From Vreelandella arcis (GTDB taxonomy: Bacteria > Pseudomonadota > Gammaproteobacteria > Pseudomonadales > Halomonadaceae), in NCBI RefSeq assembly GCF_900103865.1, contig NZ_FNII01000011.1:1-64000 (forward strand): DNA of 64,000 nucleotides, read 5' to 3'. Under the pieces are notes generated by a model. It saw only the letters and a list, made by a program, of their open reading frames with translations, was not told where the DNA came from and made no database searches. The position numbers and the translations under genes were made by a program. Positions 1 to 9,429 of the stretch are shown here, in pieces; within the stretch, counting starts at the first letter, position 1, and the number at the start of each line of letters is the position of its first letter.

Positions 1-204
1 CAGCTGACTGGCCAGCGAATGACGGACGCGCTGCGGGTCACGCCGGTCGACCAGGTGGTCTTCAAGTGCGTCTATCACACCGCTGTTGTCGAGGGCCTCG
101 CGCAGCAGCAGGGCGCCGCTGTCGCTGGTGGTGCGCTGCCCATCAAGCTCAACGCGGATGGACCCGTTGCAGGACGGAATCCAGGGGGATATTCTTTCAC
201 CCAT
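1..204 (-). CDS. IS1380-family transposase, N-terminal 68 residues (runs off the left edge)
   Basis: The minus strand reads from an ATG at 204-202 without a stop to position 1, giving 68 residues. The segment TSDSGALLLREA, followed by a short DALEDHLVDRRDP helix region, matches the conserved N-terminus of IS1380-family DDE transposases, in which a Ser-Gly-(Ala/Gly)-Leu-Leu-Leu-Arg stretch opens the protein. The catalytic domain lies outside the window, so whether the element is intact cannot be judged. A long inverted repeat covers the start codon (separate entry). The family call is from motif memory; no full-length comparison was possible. Confidence 0.8.
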   Translation of the reverse strand, partial: MGERISPWIPSCNGSIRVELDGQRTTSDSGALLLREALDNSGVIDALEDHLVDRRDPQRVRHSLASQL

Positions 205-272
205 AGCGGATGGCCTCTTGAATCGTGTTCTTCCCGGAACAGTTTGATTCTACAAGAGAAACCATCCGCTAT
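203..272 (-). promoter_or_regulatory. Hairpin overlapping the transposase start codon
   Basis: ATAGCGGATGG at 203-213 and CCATCCGCTAT at 262-272 are perfect 11-bp inverse complements. The pairing continues as CTCTTG 215-220 with CAAGAG 253-258 after a small internal bulge. In minus-strand RNA the distal arm contains two bases of the transposase ATG and the bases where a ribosome binding site would sit. The structure would form only in transcripts entering from outside the element. Such hairpins are known from other insertion sequences (for example IS10) to block translation from read-through transcription; that role here is inferred. Confidence 0.6.
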
Positions 273-285
273 CTTCGTTTTCAGG

Positions 286-307
286 CCTGCCTCATGAATA
301 AGGCGGG
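286..307. repeat. Candidate outer terminus of the IS1380 element
   Basis: A 22-bp imperfect palindrome beginning CCTGCCTCATG and ending AAGGCGGG lies about 80 bases upstream of the transposase start, just where the sequence turns AT-rich. IS1380 elements end in short inverted repeats beginning with CC, and a TCATGAATAA core is, as far as I recall, common in their ends. The other terminus is outside the window, so the match and the target duplication cannot be checked. Confidence 0.4.
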
Positions 308-351
308 ATTATGTCAATCTTTAATTAAGCACCACTACACACACGATCCTC

Positions 352-479
352 AAAAATGGTACATCTGGAATTTGGTAAGCAGCCTAGATAGCAGATATAA
401 AAAAACATATTAGCAGAAAACCATTTATAATCAGTCGCTTATTTGCGCACTATAAAGAAATATTTAAAAATGGTACATC
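352..479. repeat. 14-bp direct repeat pair, 114 bp apart
   Basis: AAAAATGGTACATC occurs at 352-365 and again at 466-479, in the same orientation. Both copies lie in the AT-rich part of the island. The function is unknown; a regulator or recombinase binding site is possible. Confidence 0.75.
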
Positions 480-600
480 CCTATAAGGGAATATATTTTA
501 AGCTTCTAAATAGACTGTTAGAGACTTGTAAAACACTTGTTAATCTTTGGTCTAACGACATATCTTAACAAAGATTATTAGCAAGTCTTAACACGGTTAT

Positions 601-635
601 TTATAAAAGGCGGGAAACAAGTGACAACACCCGCC
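601..635 (-). terminator. Probable rho-independent terminator, minus strand
   Basis: GGCGGG at 609-614 pairs with CCCGCC at 630-635. On the minus strand the stem is followed by TTTTATAA, so it could end transcripts coming leftward from the zinc-ribbon and integrase genes. The 15-base loop is rather long for a strong terminator. Confidence 0.45.
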
Positions 636-798
636 AAATATAAAGACCTTTCAAACGTGCTATTAATCTTCAATAATCACTGTGTAGTATTTGGCTTGCA
701 GCCAAGTCTTTACACAAGAAAGATTGATTCTTTAACAAGATCACCAGTAGTACGGGATTCCTTGTGTCATCATTCATCCCTTCTACTTAATAATAAAA

Positions 799-876
799 CC
801 TATTAGTGCTTAATATCCCCTCTGTATTGCGTGCCTAACGGCAGATACTACAGAGTACTATTAAACACTTAATAGG
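799..876. repeat. Imperfect 17/18-bp inverted repeat around a 43-base loop
   Basis: CCTATTAGTGCTTAATA at 799-815 is nearly the inverse complement of the stretch at 859-876 (one extra base and one substitution). The spacer contains no recognised motif. It lies upstream of the AT-rich boundary next to the zinc-ribbon gene. Its role is unknown. Confidence 0.6.
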
Positions 877-940
877 CTATTTAAAATAAAGGTGCTACAT
901 AACCCACCATCAAATTCGGCACGGGTATTTATCACCGATT

Positions 941-1309
941 TTAAAACATGCTTTTTATTAAAATAAACACTTGTAAGTAAAAATCTAGATATGCATCCAC
1001 TGCCCAATTTGACCATCTTAATATTAGGTTAGGAACTTCTGTGTATTCATCAAGCGTCAAAATTCCATAACCAATTATCAGGGGTAAATTTAAAAACCCT
1101 ATTAAATAGAGAGCAATTATTAAAGAAATTATAGCTTTTACTACTGACAAAGGTAAATACTTTACACCATGCTCAGCAACATACATTACTAAACCATTAA
1201 GCATTCTAATAGATGCATCTTGTTTATAATCTTTAGCACCGCAGTGAGGACACGCTTTAGCTGTAGTGCTAACCTGCTCTCCACATTCCATACAGTTTAT
1301 TATGGACAC
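941..1309 (-). CDS. Small zinc-ribbon membrane protein of the island
   Basis: A 122-residue protein starting at GTG, with AAGGA about seven bases upstream. Residues 6-25 hold a zinc ribbon of the form C-x2-C-x10-C-x2-C (CMECGE ... CPHCGA), the common fold of short bacterial zinc-ribbon domains. Two hydrophobic segments follow (about residues 55-75 and 76-90), then a mixed C-terminal part ending in a third hydrophobic stretch. The likely location is the inner membrane with the ribbon in the cytoplasm. It lies just downstream of the integrase and shares its low GC. No specific function is recognised; accessory proteins of this type are common in integrated elements. Confidence 0.6.
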   Translation of the reverse strand: MSIINCMECGEQVSTTAKACPHCGAKDYKQDASIRMLNGLVMYVAEHGVKYLPLSVVKAIISLIIALYLIGFLNLPLIIGYGILTLDEYTEVPNLILRWSNWAVDAYLDFYLQVFILIKSMF

Positions 1310-1361
1310 CTTTTTTCCTTTTTAATCCGCTTAATAACAATTGAATAAAACATTTTTTAAA

Positions 1362-2501
1362 TTATAATTTAATTTGCTCTATTACATCAATCACTGTTTT
1401 AGGTGATAGAGATTTACCATACCTGTCATAGCTAATAGTTCTGGTGCTATGCCCTAGTATGGATGCTGTAATAGATACATCTACTCCATTCTGTTTCAGG
1501 ATATTTGTAAATGTATGGCGAAAACTATGGAAAGATTTTTTAGGGCCTATATCAAGTTTTTTAAGTAGCTTACCAAACCACTGTGATACTTGTGCTGATA
1601 ATGAATTACTTTTTGTGATAGATAGCATGGGAAACAACCTATCCTCAACGCTATTAACGTATTCAATGAATCCTAATTTAATTAGTTCACTGTGTATTGG
1701 GATAATACGTTCTGAATGTGCATTTTTTAAACGTTGGTAATCTTTACCCGCTCTGATATGAATACACCAAACATCATCTTTTATATAAATATCGTCTTTA
1801 CTGAGCATGCAAGCCTCATTAATCCTACAGCCTGTATAAAACGCAATATATGGTGCCCAGTACCTATCAGCTCGTATATTAGGTGTTCTTTCAATACTAT
1901 CAAATATCTTTTTAAGGTCTTCAGGGTTAAATATTCCCCTGTAAGATGACTGAAGTTGTTTCTGTTTTATCTTTATTCCATTAAAAACATTATCATCAAT
2001 ATATCCTTCCCTTTCACACCAATTAAAGAAAGAAATAATCTCAGAAGTATAGTTATTGAAAGTAGTAATAGATATTGTAGAATTCTTGCACCCTTTTTTA
2101 GGGAGTTTTATAGCTTTGTCCCTGAAGAGTCTTGCATCTTCCTTCGTGTAAGCGTCAACAGGCTTATCTTTAACAAGCCTTATTAAAAGCTGTACAGAAT
2201 ATGCTTTTTTAGCGATAGTCTCAGGTAATACACCTGTTAGTTTTTGATAGCTTGCATACTTTTTTAGAAGGTATGACAAGAATAAACCTACAGGCTCCTT
2301 TGTAGGCGCAGGCTTCCTAACCTTTCCAAGGACTGCCATAGCGTCGAGATAAGCTTCAGGCTGCCTTCTGAGGGCTTCCCTTTTGAGCTTGGTTCCTAGT
2401 GACCTGCGTAATTCCCCTTTGCGATAAACCTTTCTCTGCTCGTCATTGAGAACTATTCTTAAATAGTAAGTACCGTGTCGATCTTTGCAAATGTAAGCCA
2501 T
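1362..2501 (-). CDS. Tyrosine recombinase / phage-type integrase
   Basis: Site-specific recombinase that would insert and excise the AT-rich island. The catalytic domain shows the family residues in order: Arg in TGCRINEAC, His-x2-Arg in HSFRHTF, the second His in LGHST and the nucleophilic Tyr in YDRYGK near the C-terminus. The N-terminal 50 residues (YICKDRHGTYYLRI) resemble the small arm-binding domain found in front of many integrases, followed by a core-binding domain at about 75-180. I chose the ATG at 2501, 379 residues, because AAGGTG lies about nine bases upstream; a GTG four codons earlier overlaps that site. Low GC contrasts with rnd next door. It is complete and apparently intact. 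Confidence 0.9.
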   Translation of the reverse strand: MAYICKDRHGTYYLRIVLNDEQRKVYRKGELRRSLGTKLKREALRRQPEAYLDAMAVLGKVRKPAPTKEPVGLFLSYLLKKYASYQKLTGVLPETIAKKAYSVQLLIRLVKDKPVDAYTKEDARLFRDKAIKLPKKGCKNSTISITTFNNYTSEIISFFNWCEREGYIDDNVFNGIKIKQKQLQSSYRGIFNPEDLKKIFDSIERTPNIRADRYWAPYIAFYTGCRINEACMLSKDDIYIKDDVWCIHIRAGKDYQRLKNAHSERIIPIHSELIKLGFIEYVNSVEDRLFPMLSITKSNSLSAQVSQWFGKLLKKLDIGPKKSFHSFRHTFTNILKQNGVDVSITASILGHSTRTISYDRYGKSLSPKTVIDVIEQIKL

Positions 2502-2505
2502 GTTC

Positions 2506-2526
2506 TGTATCACCTTTGTGTATCAC
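2506..2526. repeat. Tandem TGTATCAC repeat at the integrase start
   Basis: TGTATCAC occurs at 2506-2513 and 2519-2526, a 13-bp period that overlaps the integrase ribosome binding region. It may be a control or arm-type recombinase site. A further pair, TTATCTAT at 2546-2553 and 2567-2574, lies between the integrase and rnd. The attachment site itself is not identified, but it should lie in 2514-2640 if the integrase borders the element. Confidence 0.4.
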
Positions 2527-2638
2527 GAGGATCAACAGAACTGATTTATCTATTTAATTCAGCAGGTTATCTATCTGTGCGCTGTATACATTTCATCTTT
2601 ACGCGTACTTTTGAAAATTTCACACAGCAGTTTATCGC

Positions 2639-3772
2639 TCACTCTGCCTGCGCCTCCAGCGCGGTAACTAAATCACGATTAAGCCGCTCACCGCGCCACC
2701 CGGTGGGCAGTGTAAGTGGCTTATAAGCCAGCGCCTGCATAACCAACGCTTCAACGTCACGGCGGCGCAGCAGCATTTCAGGGGCCACCCCTAGCTCGGA
2801 CGCGTGGCCGGTGATTACTTTCTTGAGCGCCTTAAAGCGACGCTTGAAGGCTGGCTGCATGGGGTCAGGCCAAGGAGTCGGCAGCGCTTCGGCGGGGGTA
2901 TGCAGCGCCTGCTTGACGAACCCAAGCAAAGCATCGCCCTCCTTTTTGATTAGCGGCGGCGTCAAACCTTCAACACGTCCAAGCTCATAACGATTGGTCG
3001 GCATGGCCTCGGCAACGGCCATTAGGCGTTTGTCGCTAATTAGCCAGTTACGGGGCAAATCGCGACGCCGCGTTTCGCCCTCCCGCCAGGTCGTCATCAG
3101 CTGATACGCTTCTAACTGGGGTGCTGTAAGTCGCCACAACTGACGCTGGCGGGTATACCACTGGGTGTCGTTATCATCACTACGTCCTGCCTGATCAATC
3201 AGTTGGCGACAATCTTTCTCCAGCCAGGATAAACGATCAAGCGTAAGCAATTGCTCACGCTGTTTCGCCCATACATCCAGCAGATAAATAACGTCTAACG
3301 CCGCATATTCGCACTGGGAGTCGGTTAACGGACGTTCTAGCCAGTTGGAGCGGGTCTCTTCTTTGGGTAACGTTTTGCCTACCCAGGCCTCAACCAATTT
3401 TTGATAGCCCATGCTGGGATTATCGCCGAGAAACCCCTGCGCCACCTGGGTGTCGATCAAAGGGCTCGGCAGTACGCCCGCCCAGATCTGAAAAACCTCT
3501 AGGTCTTCACTGCAGGCATGCAGCAACTTGACCGCTTTATTTTGCAACAGGCCACGAAAGGCATCGGTGCATGGCGTTGCCAGCGGGTCGATCAGGAACG
3601 CGTGCTCTCCTGCGCTAAACTGAATAAGCGCCGGTACCGGAAAAAACGTGTTTTCACGGAAAAACTCGGTATCCAGCGCGATGACAGGCGCATCGGCTAC
3701 CTGTTGGCAGGCATCGTCGAGCGCTTGCGGTGAGGCAATCCAGCTAATATCAGCAGGTTGAGATGAGGCCAA
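2639..3772 (-). CDS. rnd: Ribonuclease D
   Basis: A 3'-to-5' exoribonuclease of the DEDDy group that trims tRNA precursors in the cytoplasm. The exonuclease motifs are visible: LDTEFF (DE, residues about 34-36), the Asp of ACSEDLEVF, and YAALDVIYLL with the Tyr-x3-Asp pair. Two C-terminal HRDC-type helical regions follow (about 205-290 and 295-375). At 377 residues it has the usual length. The start is a TTG preceded by GGGAAG; no internal ATG would keep the N-terminal exonuclease strand. The 3' end lies 125 bases from the integrase, so the island probably inserted just beyond this gene without truncating it. Confidence 0.93.
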   Translation of the reverse strand: MASSQPADISWIASPQALDDACQQVADAPVIALDTEFFRENTFFPVPALIQFSAGEHAFLIDPLATPCTDAFRGLLQNKAVKLLHACSEDLEVFQIWAGVLPSPLIDTQVAQGFLGDNPSMGYQKLVEAWVGKTLPKEETRSNWLERPLTDSQCEYAALDVIYLLDVWAKQREQLLTLDRLSWLEKDCRQLIDQAGRSDDNDTQWYTRQRQLWRLTAPQLEAYQLMTTWREGETRRRDLPRNWLISDKRLMAVAEAMPTNRYELGRVEGLTPPLIKKEGDALLGFVKQALHTPAEALPTPWPDPMQPAFKRRFKALKKVITGHASELGVAPEMLLRRRDVEALVMQALAYKPLTLPTGWRGERLNRDLVTALEAQAE

Positions 3773-3822
3773 AAGTATACTTCCCAGTTAACACAACCGC
3801 CTTAGCGCTTGCTTGAAATAAA

Positions 3823-4431
3823 TTATTCGCTGCTGAACGGTTGGCGGCCGTTGAAGGCACGGCTTAGTGTACCGCCGTCTACGTACTCAAGCTCTCCTCC
3901 CATCGGCACGCCGTAAGCGAGCCGCGAAAGCGTCACGCCGTAATCCGCGAGCAACGACGCAATGTAATGTGCAGTGGCTTCGCCTTCCACCGTTGGGTTG
4001 GTGGCGAGAACCACTTCGGTGATTTGGCCTTCGGCGACCCGCGCTTCTAGCACGTCTAAGCCGATCGCATCAGGGCCAATACCGTCGAGGGGCGACAAAT
4101 GGCCATGGAGCACAAAATACCGCCCTTGGAAGCCACCGGCCTCTTCAATCGCCAATTGATCGGCCGGGGATTCCACCACGCAAAGCAGGTGATCGTGGCG
4201 GCGCGGGCTTTCACACAAAGCGCAAACATCGGCCTCTGTCAGCGTTCGGCAACGCTGACAGTAGCCGACTTCGTCGATCGCTTGCTGGATGGTGGAGGCC
4301 AGTCGCTGGCCTCCCGGTCGCTCACGCTCCAGCAAATGCATTGCCATACGTTGTGCGGTTTTCGGCCCGACGCCCGGCAAGACGCGAAAAGCCTCCATTA
4401 ACTGCTCAACAAGCGGGGAAAACCGCATCAT
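3823..4431 (-). CDS. recR: Recombination protein RecR
   Basis: DNA-binding clamp protein of RecF-pathway recombinational repair, acting with RecO and RecF. Residues 15-35 hold the helix-hairpin-helix [14 protein letters not shown] four-cysteine zinc finger follows ([16 protein letters not shown], about 58-73), then a Toprim domain beginning [10 protein letters not shown]. The length of 202 matches the family. It begins directly after the ybaB stop codon, giving the classic dnaX-ybaB-recR operon; the first or second of two adjacent ATGs may be used. Confidence 0.97.
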   Translation of the reverse strand: MMRFSPLVEQLMEAFRVLPGVGPKTAQRMAMHLLERERPGGQRLASTIQQAIDEVGYCQRCRTLTEADVCALCESPRRHDHLLCVVESPADQLAIEEAGGFQGRYFVLHGHLSPLDGIGPDAIGLDVLEARVAEGQITEVVLATNPTVEGEATAHYIASLLADYGVTLSRLAYGVPMGGELEYVDGGTLSRAFNGRQPFSSE

Positions 4432-4758
4432 TTAAAAGGGCATTTTGAAGCCGGGGGGCAGGTCAAGCCCGGCGGTGGCTTCTTCCATTTTGGCTTTAGA
4501 ATTGACCTCGACTTTGCGCACCGCATCATTTACCGCTGCGGCGAGCAGGTCTTCAAGCAGCTCTTTGTCTTCTTCCATAACGCTTGGATCAATATCCACC
4601 GAAATCACGTCGTGACGGCCATTCATGGTGACTTTAACCATGCCGGCCCCGGCTTCGCCCAGTACTTCTGCATCGGCCACTTCTTCTTGGGCACGCTGCA
4701 TTTTTTCTTGCATCTCTTGGGCTTGCTTCATCAAGTTGCCCATGCCGCCTTTCATCAT
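4432..4758 (-). CDS. ybaB: Nucleoid-associated protein YbaB/EbfC
   Basis: Small dimeric DNA-binding protein of the YbaB/EbfC family. The N-terminal [18 protein letters not shown] and the ending PPGFKMPF are hallmarks. The ATG at 4758 is chosen because GGAG lies nine bases upstream; an ATG five codons earlier would overlap that site. With this start it is 108 residues, the usual size. It sits between dnaX and recR, as in most gammaproteobacteria, and is probably cotranscribed with them. Confidence 0.95.
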   Translation of the reverse strand: MMKGGMGNLMKQAQEMQEKMQRAQEEVADAEVLGEAGAGMVKVTMNGRHDVISVDIDPSVMEEDKELLEDLLAAAVNDAVRKVEVNSKAKMEEATAGLDLPPGFKMPF

Positions 4759-4794
4759 GGTAGGAATCTCCAATCATCGGTTGAACGTACCGCG

Positions 4795-6711
<1,917 letters not shown>

Positions 6712-6752
6712 CGAGCATGACATCCTTCGGCGGGGTGGCTTGTCTCTAAATA

Positions 6753-6783
6753 GTTCTGAGCCGTCAAAGCGACGACCCAGAAC
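6753..6783. terminator. Hairpin between grxD and dnaX
   Basis: GTTCTGAGCCGTC (6753-6765) and GACGACCCAGAAC (6771-6783) pair at 11 of 13 positions around a five-base loop. On the minus strand it is followed by TATTTAG, a weak U-run. It may end the grxD transcript or be a structured leader of dnaX. Confidence 0.4.
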
Positions 6784-6855
6784 TAAGACAAAACGTTATT
6801 CTAGCGACTGCACTATAGCCCGCCAACCGTCACACCGACGGGCCAGGCAAAACCG

Positions 6856-7206
6856 TTAGGCATTATCACCGCTTTCATTGGCTGCGGCGCGTTGGCCCGC
6901 CTCTTTTACCAGCTTTTCCAGCTCACCATTTTGATGCATTTCGATGACGATATCGCAGCCACCGACCAACTCACCCTCAACCCACAGCTGTGGGAATGTT
7001 GGCCAGTTGGCAATTTTCGGCAGCTCGGCGCGAATATCGGGATTATCGAGCACGTTAACGAACGCGAAACGCTCGCCGCAGCTCATTAGGGCTTGAACGG
7101 TTTGCGCAGAAAAGCCGCACTGGGGCAGTTGGGGAGTGCCTTTCATGTAAATCAGAATGGCGTTTTCACTGATTTGACGCTCAATGTTTTCGGCTGTGGT
7201 GCTCAT
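6856..7206 (-). CDS. grxD: Monothiol glutaredoxin Grx4/GrxD
   Basis: Iron-sulfur-binding monothiol glutaredoxin used for Fe-S cluster storage and delivery in the cytoplasm. The CGFS active site (PQCGFSAQ, about residue 31) and the glutathione-binding WPTFPQLWVEGELVGG segment are clear. Its 116 residues are typical of class II monothiol glutaredoxins. GAGGAGAC precedes the ATG. It faces argF across a 223-base divergent gap, in which I see no further gene. Confidence 0.95.
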   Translation of the reverse strand: MSTTAENIERQISENAILIYMKGTPQLPQCGFSAQTVQALMSCGERFAFVNVLDNPDIRAELPKIANWPTFPQLWVEGELVGGCDIVIEMHQNGELEKLVKEAGQRAAANESGDNA

Positions 7207-7429
7207 ACAGTCTCCTCATCGGGATAGGCCTCGATGGGCAATACAGCGGCGCACCGCCGTCTTGCCTCAAGGCGATTAATTCATGACGCAGCATGCGTTG
7301 GGCGCAGCCCCATAATACCTGAGCATACCGCTCAACCTTATACGGTACTGGCTATTCTACGCGTGCCAACCACGTTGCGCATCCCCCAGGGCATCGCTAG
7401 GATAGTGTTTTTGCGCGGAGACTACCTTC

Positions 7430-8350
7430 ATGGCGACACGCCATTTCCTGACGTTACTCGACTTAACGCCCGACGAATTACACTATTTAATTCAGCGTGC
7501 CATCACCATTAAGAGCAACCTCAAAGCACAAGGGCCACGCTATACGCCACTGCCCAACCGTACGCTGGCGATGATCTTTGAGAAGTCGTCGACGCGTACA
7601 CGCGTGTCGTTCGAGACCGCCATGGCACAGTTTGGCGGCCATGCGCTGTTTTTATCTCCCCGCGATACGCAATTAGGTCGCGGCGAGCCTATTGAAGACA
7701 CCGCCCGCGTACTGGCTGAAATGGTCGACGCCGTGATGATCCGCACCTTTTCGCATGCCGGGCTTGAAACCTTCGCCAACGCCAGTGACGTGCCGGTCAT
7801 CAACGCACTGAGTGACGACTACCACCCCTGCCAACTGCTTGCCGATGTGATGACCTGGACCGAGCTGCGGGGTAGCGTTAAAGGCCGTACCGCCGTGTGG
7901 ATTGGCGATGGCAATAACATGTGTCACTCCTGGATCAATGCGGCACGTCAATTTGGCTTCCAGCTCAGGGTTTGTTGCCCCAAAGGCTACGAGCCAAATG
8001 CTGACATCACCGCCGCCGCTGGCGATCAGGTCACTATACTTCACGACCCGCAAGCAGCGGCTGACGGGGCTGACCTGATCACCACGGATGTTTGGGCGTC
8101 TATGGGGCAAGAGGAAGAACAAGCTAAGCGCGAGGCGGACTTCGCAGGCTTTCAAGTCACCGAAGCCCTGCTAGATAAAGCCAAGCACGACGTGCTATTT
8201 CTCCACTGCCTACCAGCCCATCGCGGCGAAGAGATAAGCCACACGCTGCTCGATGATCCGCGCGCCGTGGTATGGCAAGAAGCTGGCAATCGCCTCCACG
8301 CGCAAAAGGCACTAATCGAATTTTTACTATTGGGTAAAGTGAGTTCGTAG
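7430..8350 (+). CDS. argF: Ornithine carbamoyltransferase, anabolic type
   Basis: Makes citrulline from ornithine and carbamoyl phosphate in arginine biosynthesis. Carbamoyl-phosphate loop STRTR (about residues 50-54), HPCQ and the ornithine-side HCLP motif ([12 protein letters not shown]) are all present. At 306 residues it matches the anabolic ArgF of pseudomonads. GGAG lies 11 bases before the ATG. The upstream 220 bases probably contain its promoter; I could not identify a convincing ArgR box there. Confidence 0.95.
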   Translation: MATRHFLTLLDLTPDELHYLIQRAITIKSNLKAQGPRYTPLPNRTLAMIFEKSSTRTRVSFETAMAQFGGHALFLSPRDTQLGRGEPIEDTARVLAEMVDAVMIRTFSHAGLETFANASDVPVINALSDDYHPCQLLADVMTWTELRGSVKGRTAVWIGDGNNMCHSWINAARQFGFQLRVCCPKGYEPNADITAAAGDQVTILHDPQAAADGADLITTDVWASMGQEEEQAKREADFAGFQVTEALLDKAKHDVLFLHCLPAHRGEEISHTLLDDPRAVVWQEAGNRLHAQKALIEFLLLGKVSS

Positions 8351-8393
8351 CCAGTTCGACACTGCCCGCCTAAACGCTGGACACGTGAGCACA

Positions 8394-8433
8394 AAAAACG
8401 CCCTGTCGGAGAATGAACCGACAGGGCGTTTTT
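8394..8433. terminator. Bidirectional terminator between argF and tRNA-Ala
   Basis: CGCCCTGTCGG (8399-8409) pairs perfectly with CCGACAGGGCG (8418-8428), flanked by six A on the left and five T on the right. It can therefore stop both the plus-strand argF transcript and the minus-strand tRNA-Ala transcript. Confidence 0.92.
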
Positions 8434-8441
8434 AATAATCA

Positions 8442-8517
8442 TGGTGGAGCCTAGCGGGATCGAACCGCTGACCTCAACACTGCCAGTGTTGCGCTCTCCC
8501 AGCTGAGCTAAGGCCCC
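8442..8517 (-). tRNA. tRNA-Ala (anticodon GGC)
   Basis: A 76-base minus-strand cloverleaf. The acceptor GGGGCCT pairs with AGGCTCC, the D arm TTAGCTCAGCTGGGAGAGC and T arm GGTTCGATCC are canonical, and the anticodon loop CTGGCAG is closed by CAACA/TGTTG, so the anticodon is GGC. CCA is encoded. It lies alone between argF and the response regulator, with its own promoter and terminator. Confidence 0.97.
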
Positions 8518-8545
8518 ACGCGCTGTCGTTGCAACAGCGGGGCGC

Positions 8546-8574
8546 ATCGTACGACGTCAACTGTCTAGGGTCAA
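8546..8574 (-). promoter_or_regulatory. Probable sigma-70 promoter of tRNA-Ala
   Basis: On the minus strand TTGACC (8574-8569) is followed after 17 bases by TACGAT (8551-8546), with a GC-rich GCGCCCCGC discriminator just downstream. That discriminator is typical of stringently controlled stable-RNA promoters. It starts about 30 bases before the tRNA. Confidence 0.55.
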
Positions 8575-8731
8575 GGTTTTACGTATTTCACCGATTACTA
8601 ATTCTCCTTTTTTGATAGCTGTGGCACTCTATAGGCGTCAACGGGGTCATATTAGCGCGTACGCGACACCGACCCGGCTTCTGGAACCCACCACATGCGT
8701 ATTGTGACGTCTCAATGCAGGAGCTTGTCCT

Positions 8732-9382
8732 TTGATTAACGTTTTAATCGCCGACGATCACCACTTGGTGAGAACAAGCATTGCCCATCTTCTTAACGAT
8801 GAGAGTGATATCAATATCGTAGGTGAGGTAGAAGATGGCGAAAGCGCTGTCTCCAAGTGTCGCCAACTAAGACCCGATATCGTGCTAATGGATATTCGCA
8901 TGCCGGGAATTGGCGGCCTGGAAGCTACCCGGCGCATTCATCGTGGCATGGGAGATATCAAGGTATTGATTCTCACCGGCCATTTAGAGGATAACGTCGC
9001 TCGTCGCATGCTAGAGGCCGGCGCCTCGGGATTTTTGAGCAAAGGAACCGATGCGGCCGAAATGGTCAATGCTATTCGCGAAGTGTTCCACGGCCGGCGC
9101 TATATCAGCCAAGAGATCGCCCAGCGTCTTGCCATGCTACACTTTCATACCGAAGACAGCCCCTTTACCCAACTCTCGCACCGTGAGCTGCAAATAGCGC
9201 TGATGATTGTTAACTGCCAGCGCGTCCAGGATATTTCCGACCGATTGCACCTGAGCCCTAAAACGGTCAACACCTACCGATACCGACTGTTTGAAAAGCT
9301 TCAAGTAGCCACCGATGTTGAGCTAACGCATCTAGCACTGCGCCATGGTTTGGTCGAAGGCTTTGATCGGGCAGAAGGTTAA
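8732..9382 (+). CDS. uvrY: LuxR-family response regulator, GacA/UvrY type
   Basis: Two-component response regulator expected to answer a BarA/GacS-type kinase and to switch on CsrB/RsmY-like small RNAs. A receiver domain (acidic IADDH, phospho-acceptor D54 in LMDIRMP, Lys in FLSKG) is followed by a LuxR-type helix-turn-helix (LSHRELQIALMIV ... LSPKTVNTYRYRLFEKL). At 216 residues it is the family size. The start is TTG, with AGGAG eight bases upstream. Placement directly before uvrC is the conserved gammaproteobacterial order, which supports GacA/UvrY over other NarL-type regulators. No cognate kinase is in the window. Confidence 0.92.
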   Translation: MINVLIADDHHLVRTSIAHLLNDESDINIVGEVEDGESAVSKCRQLRPDIVLMDIRMPGIGGLEATRRIHRGMGDIKVLILTGHLEDNVARRMLEAGASGFLSKGTDAAEMVNAIREVFHGRRYISQEIAQRLAMLHFHTEDSPFTQLSHRELQIALMIVNCQRVQDISDRLHLSPKTVNTYRYRLFEKLQVATDVELTHLALRHGLVEGFDRAEG

Positions 9383-9429
9383 TCATCCCGTTAGCCACTC
9401 AGCGGTTATAAAGGCAGCAACGTTTAACT

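Larger units (their letters stand above)
300..940. other. AT-rich non-coding stretch of the island, rich in small repeats
   Basis: About 640 bases of visibly AT-rich DNA with no convincing gene; the two short open frames here lack ribosome sites and recognisable content. It holds a 14-bp direct repeat AAAAATGGTACATC (352-365 and 466-479), an imperfect inverted repeat at 535-549/569-586, a hairpin with a minus-strand U-run at 601-635, and a large imperfect inverted repeat at 799-815/859-876. Such density of repeats beside an integrase suggests recombination or control sites of an integrated element; this is inference. Confidence 0.6.

Noticed and set aside
225..806. Two open frames of about 61 codons in the AT-rich stretch
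   Set aside because: No ribosome sites, no recognisable content, and they cross the predicted IS end and the repeats; AT-rich DNA alone gives such frames.
6712..6855. Gap between dnaX and grxD considered for an SRP RNA gene
   Set aside because: The conserved SRP RNA domain IV bases were not found; only a short hairpin is present.
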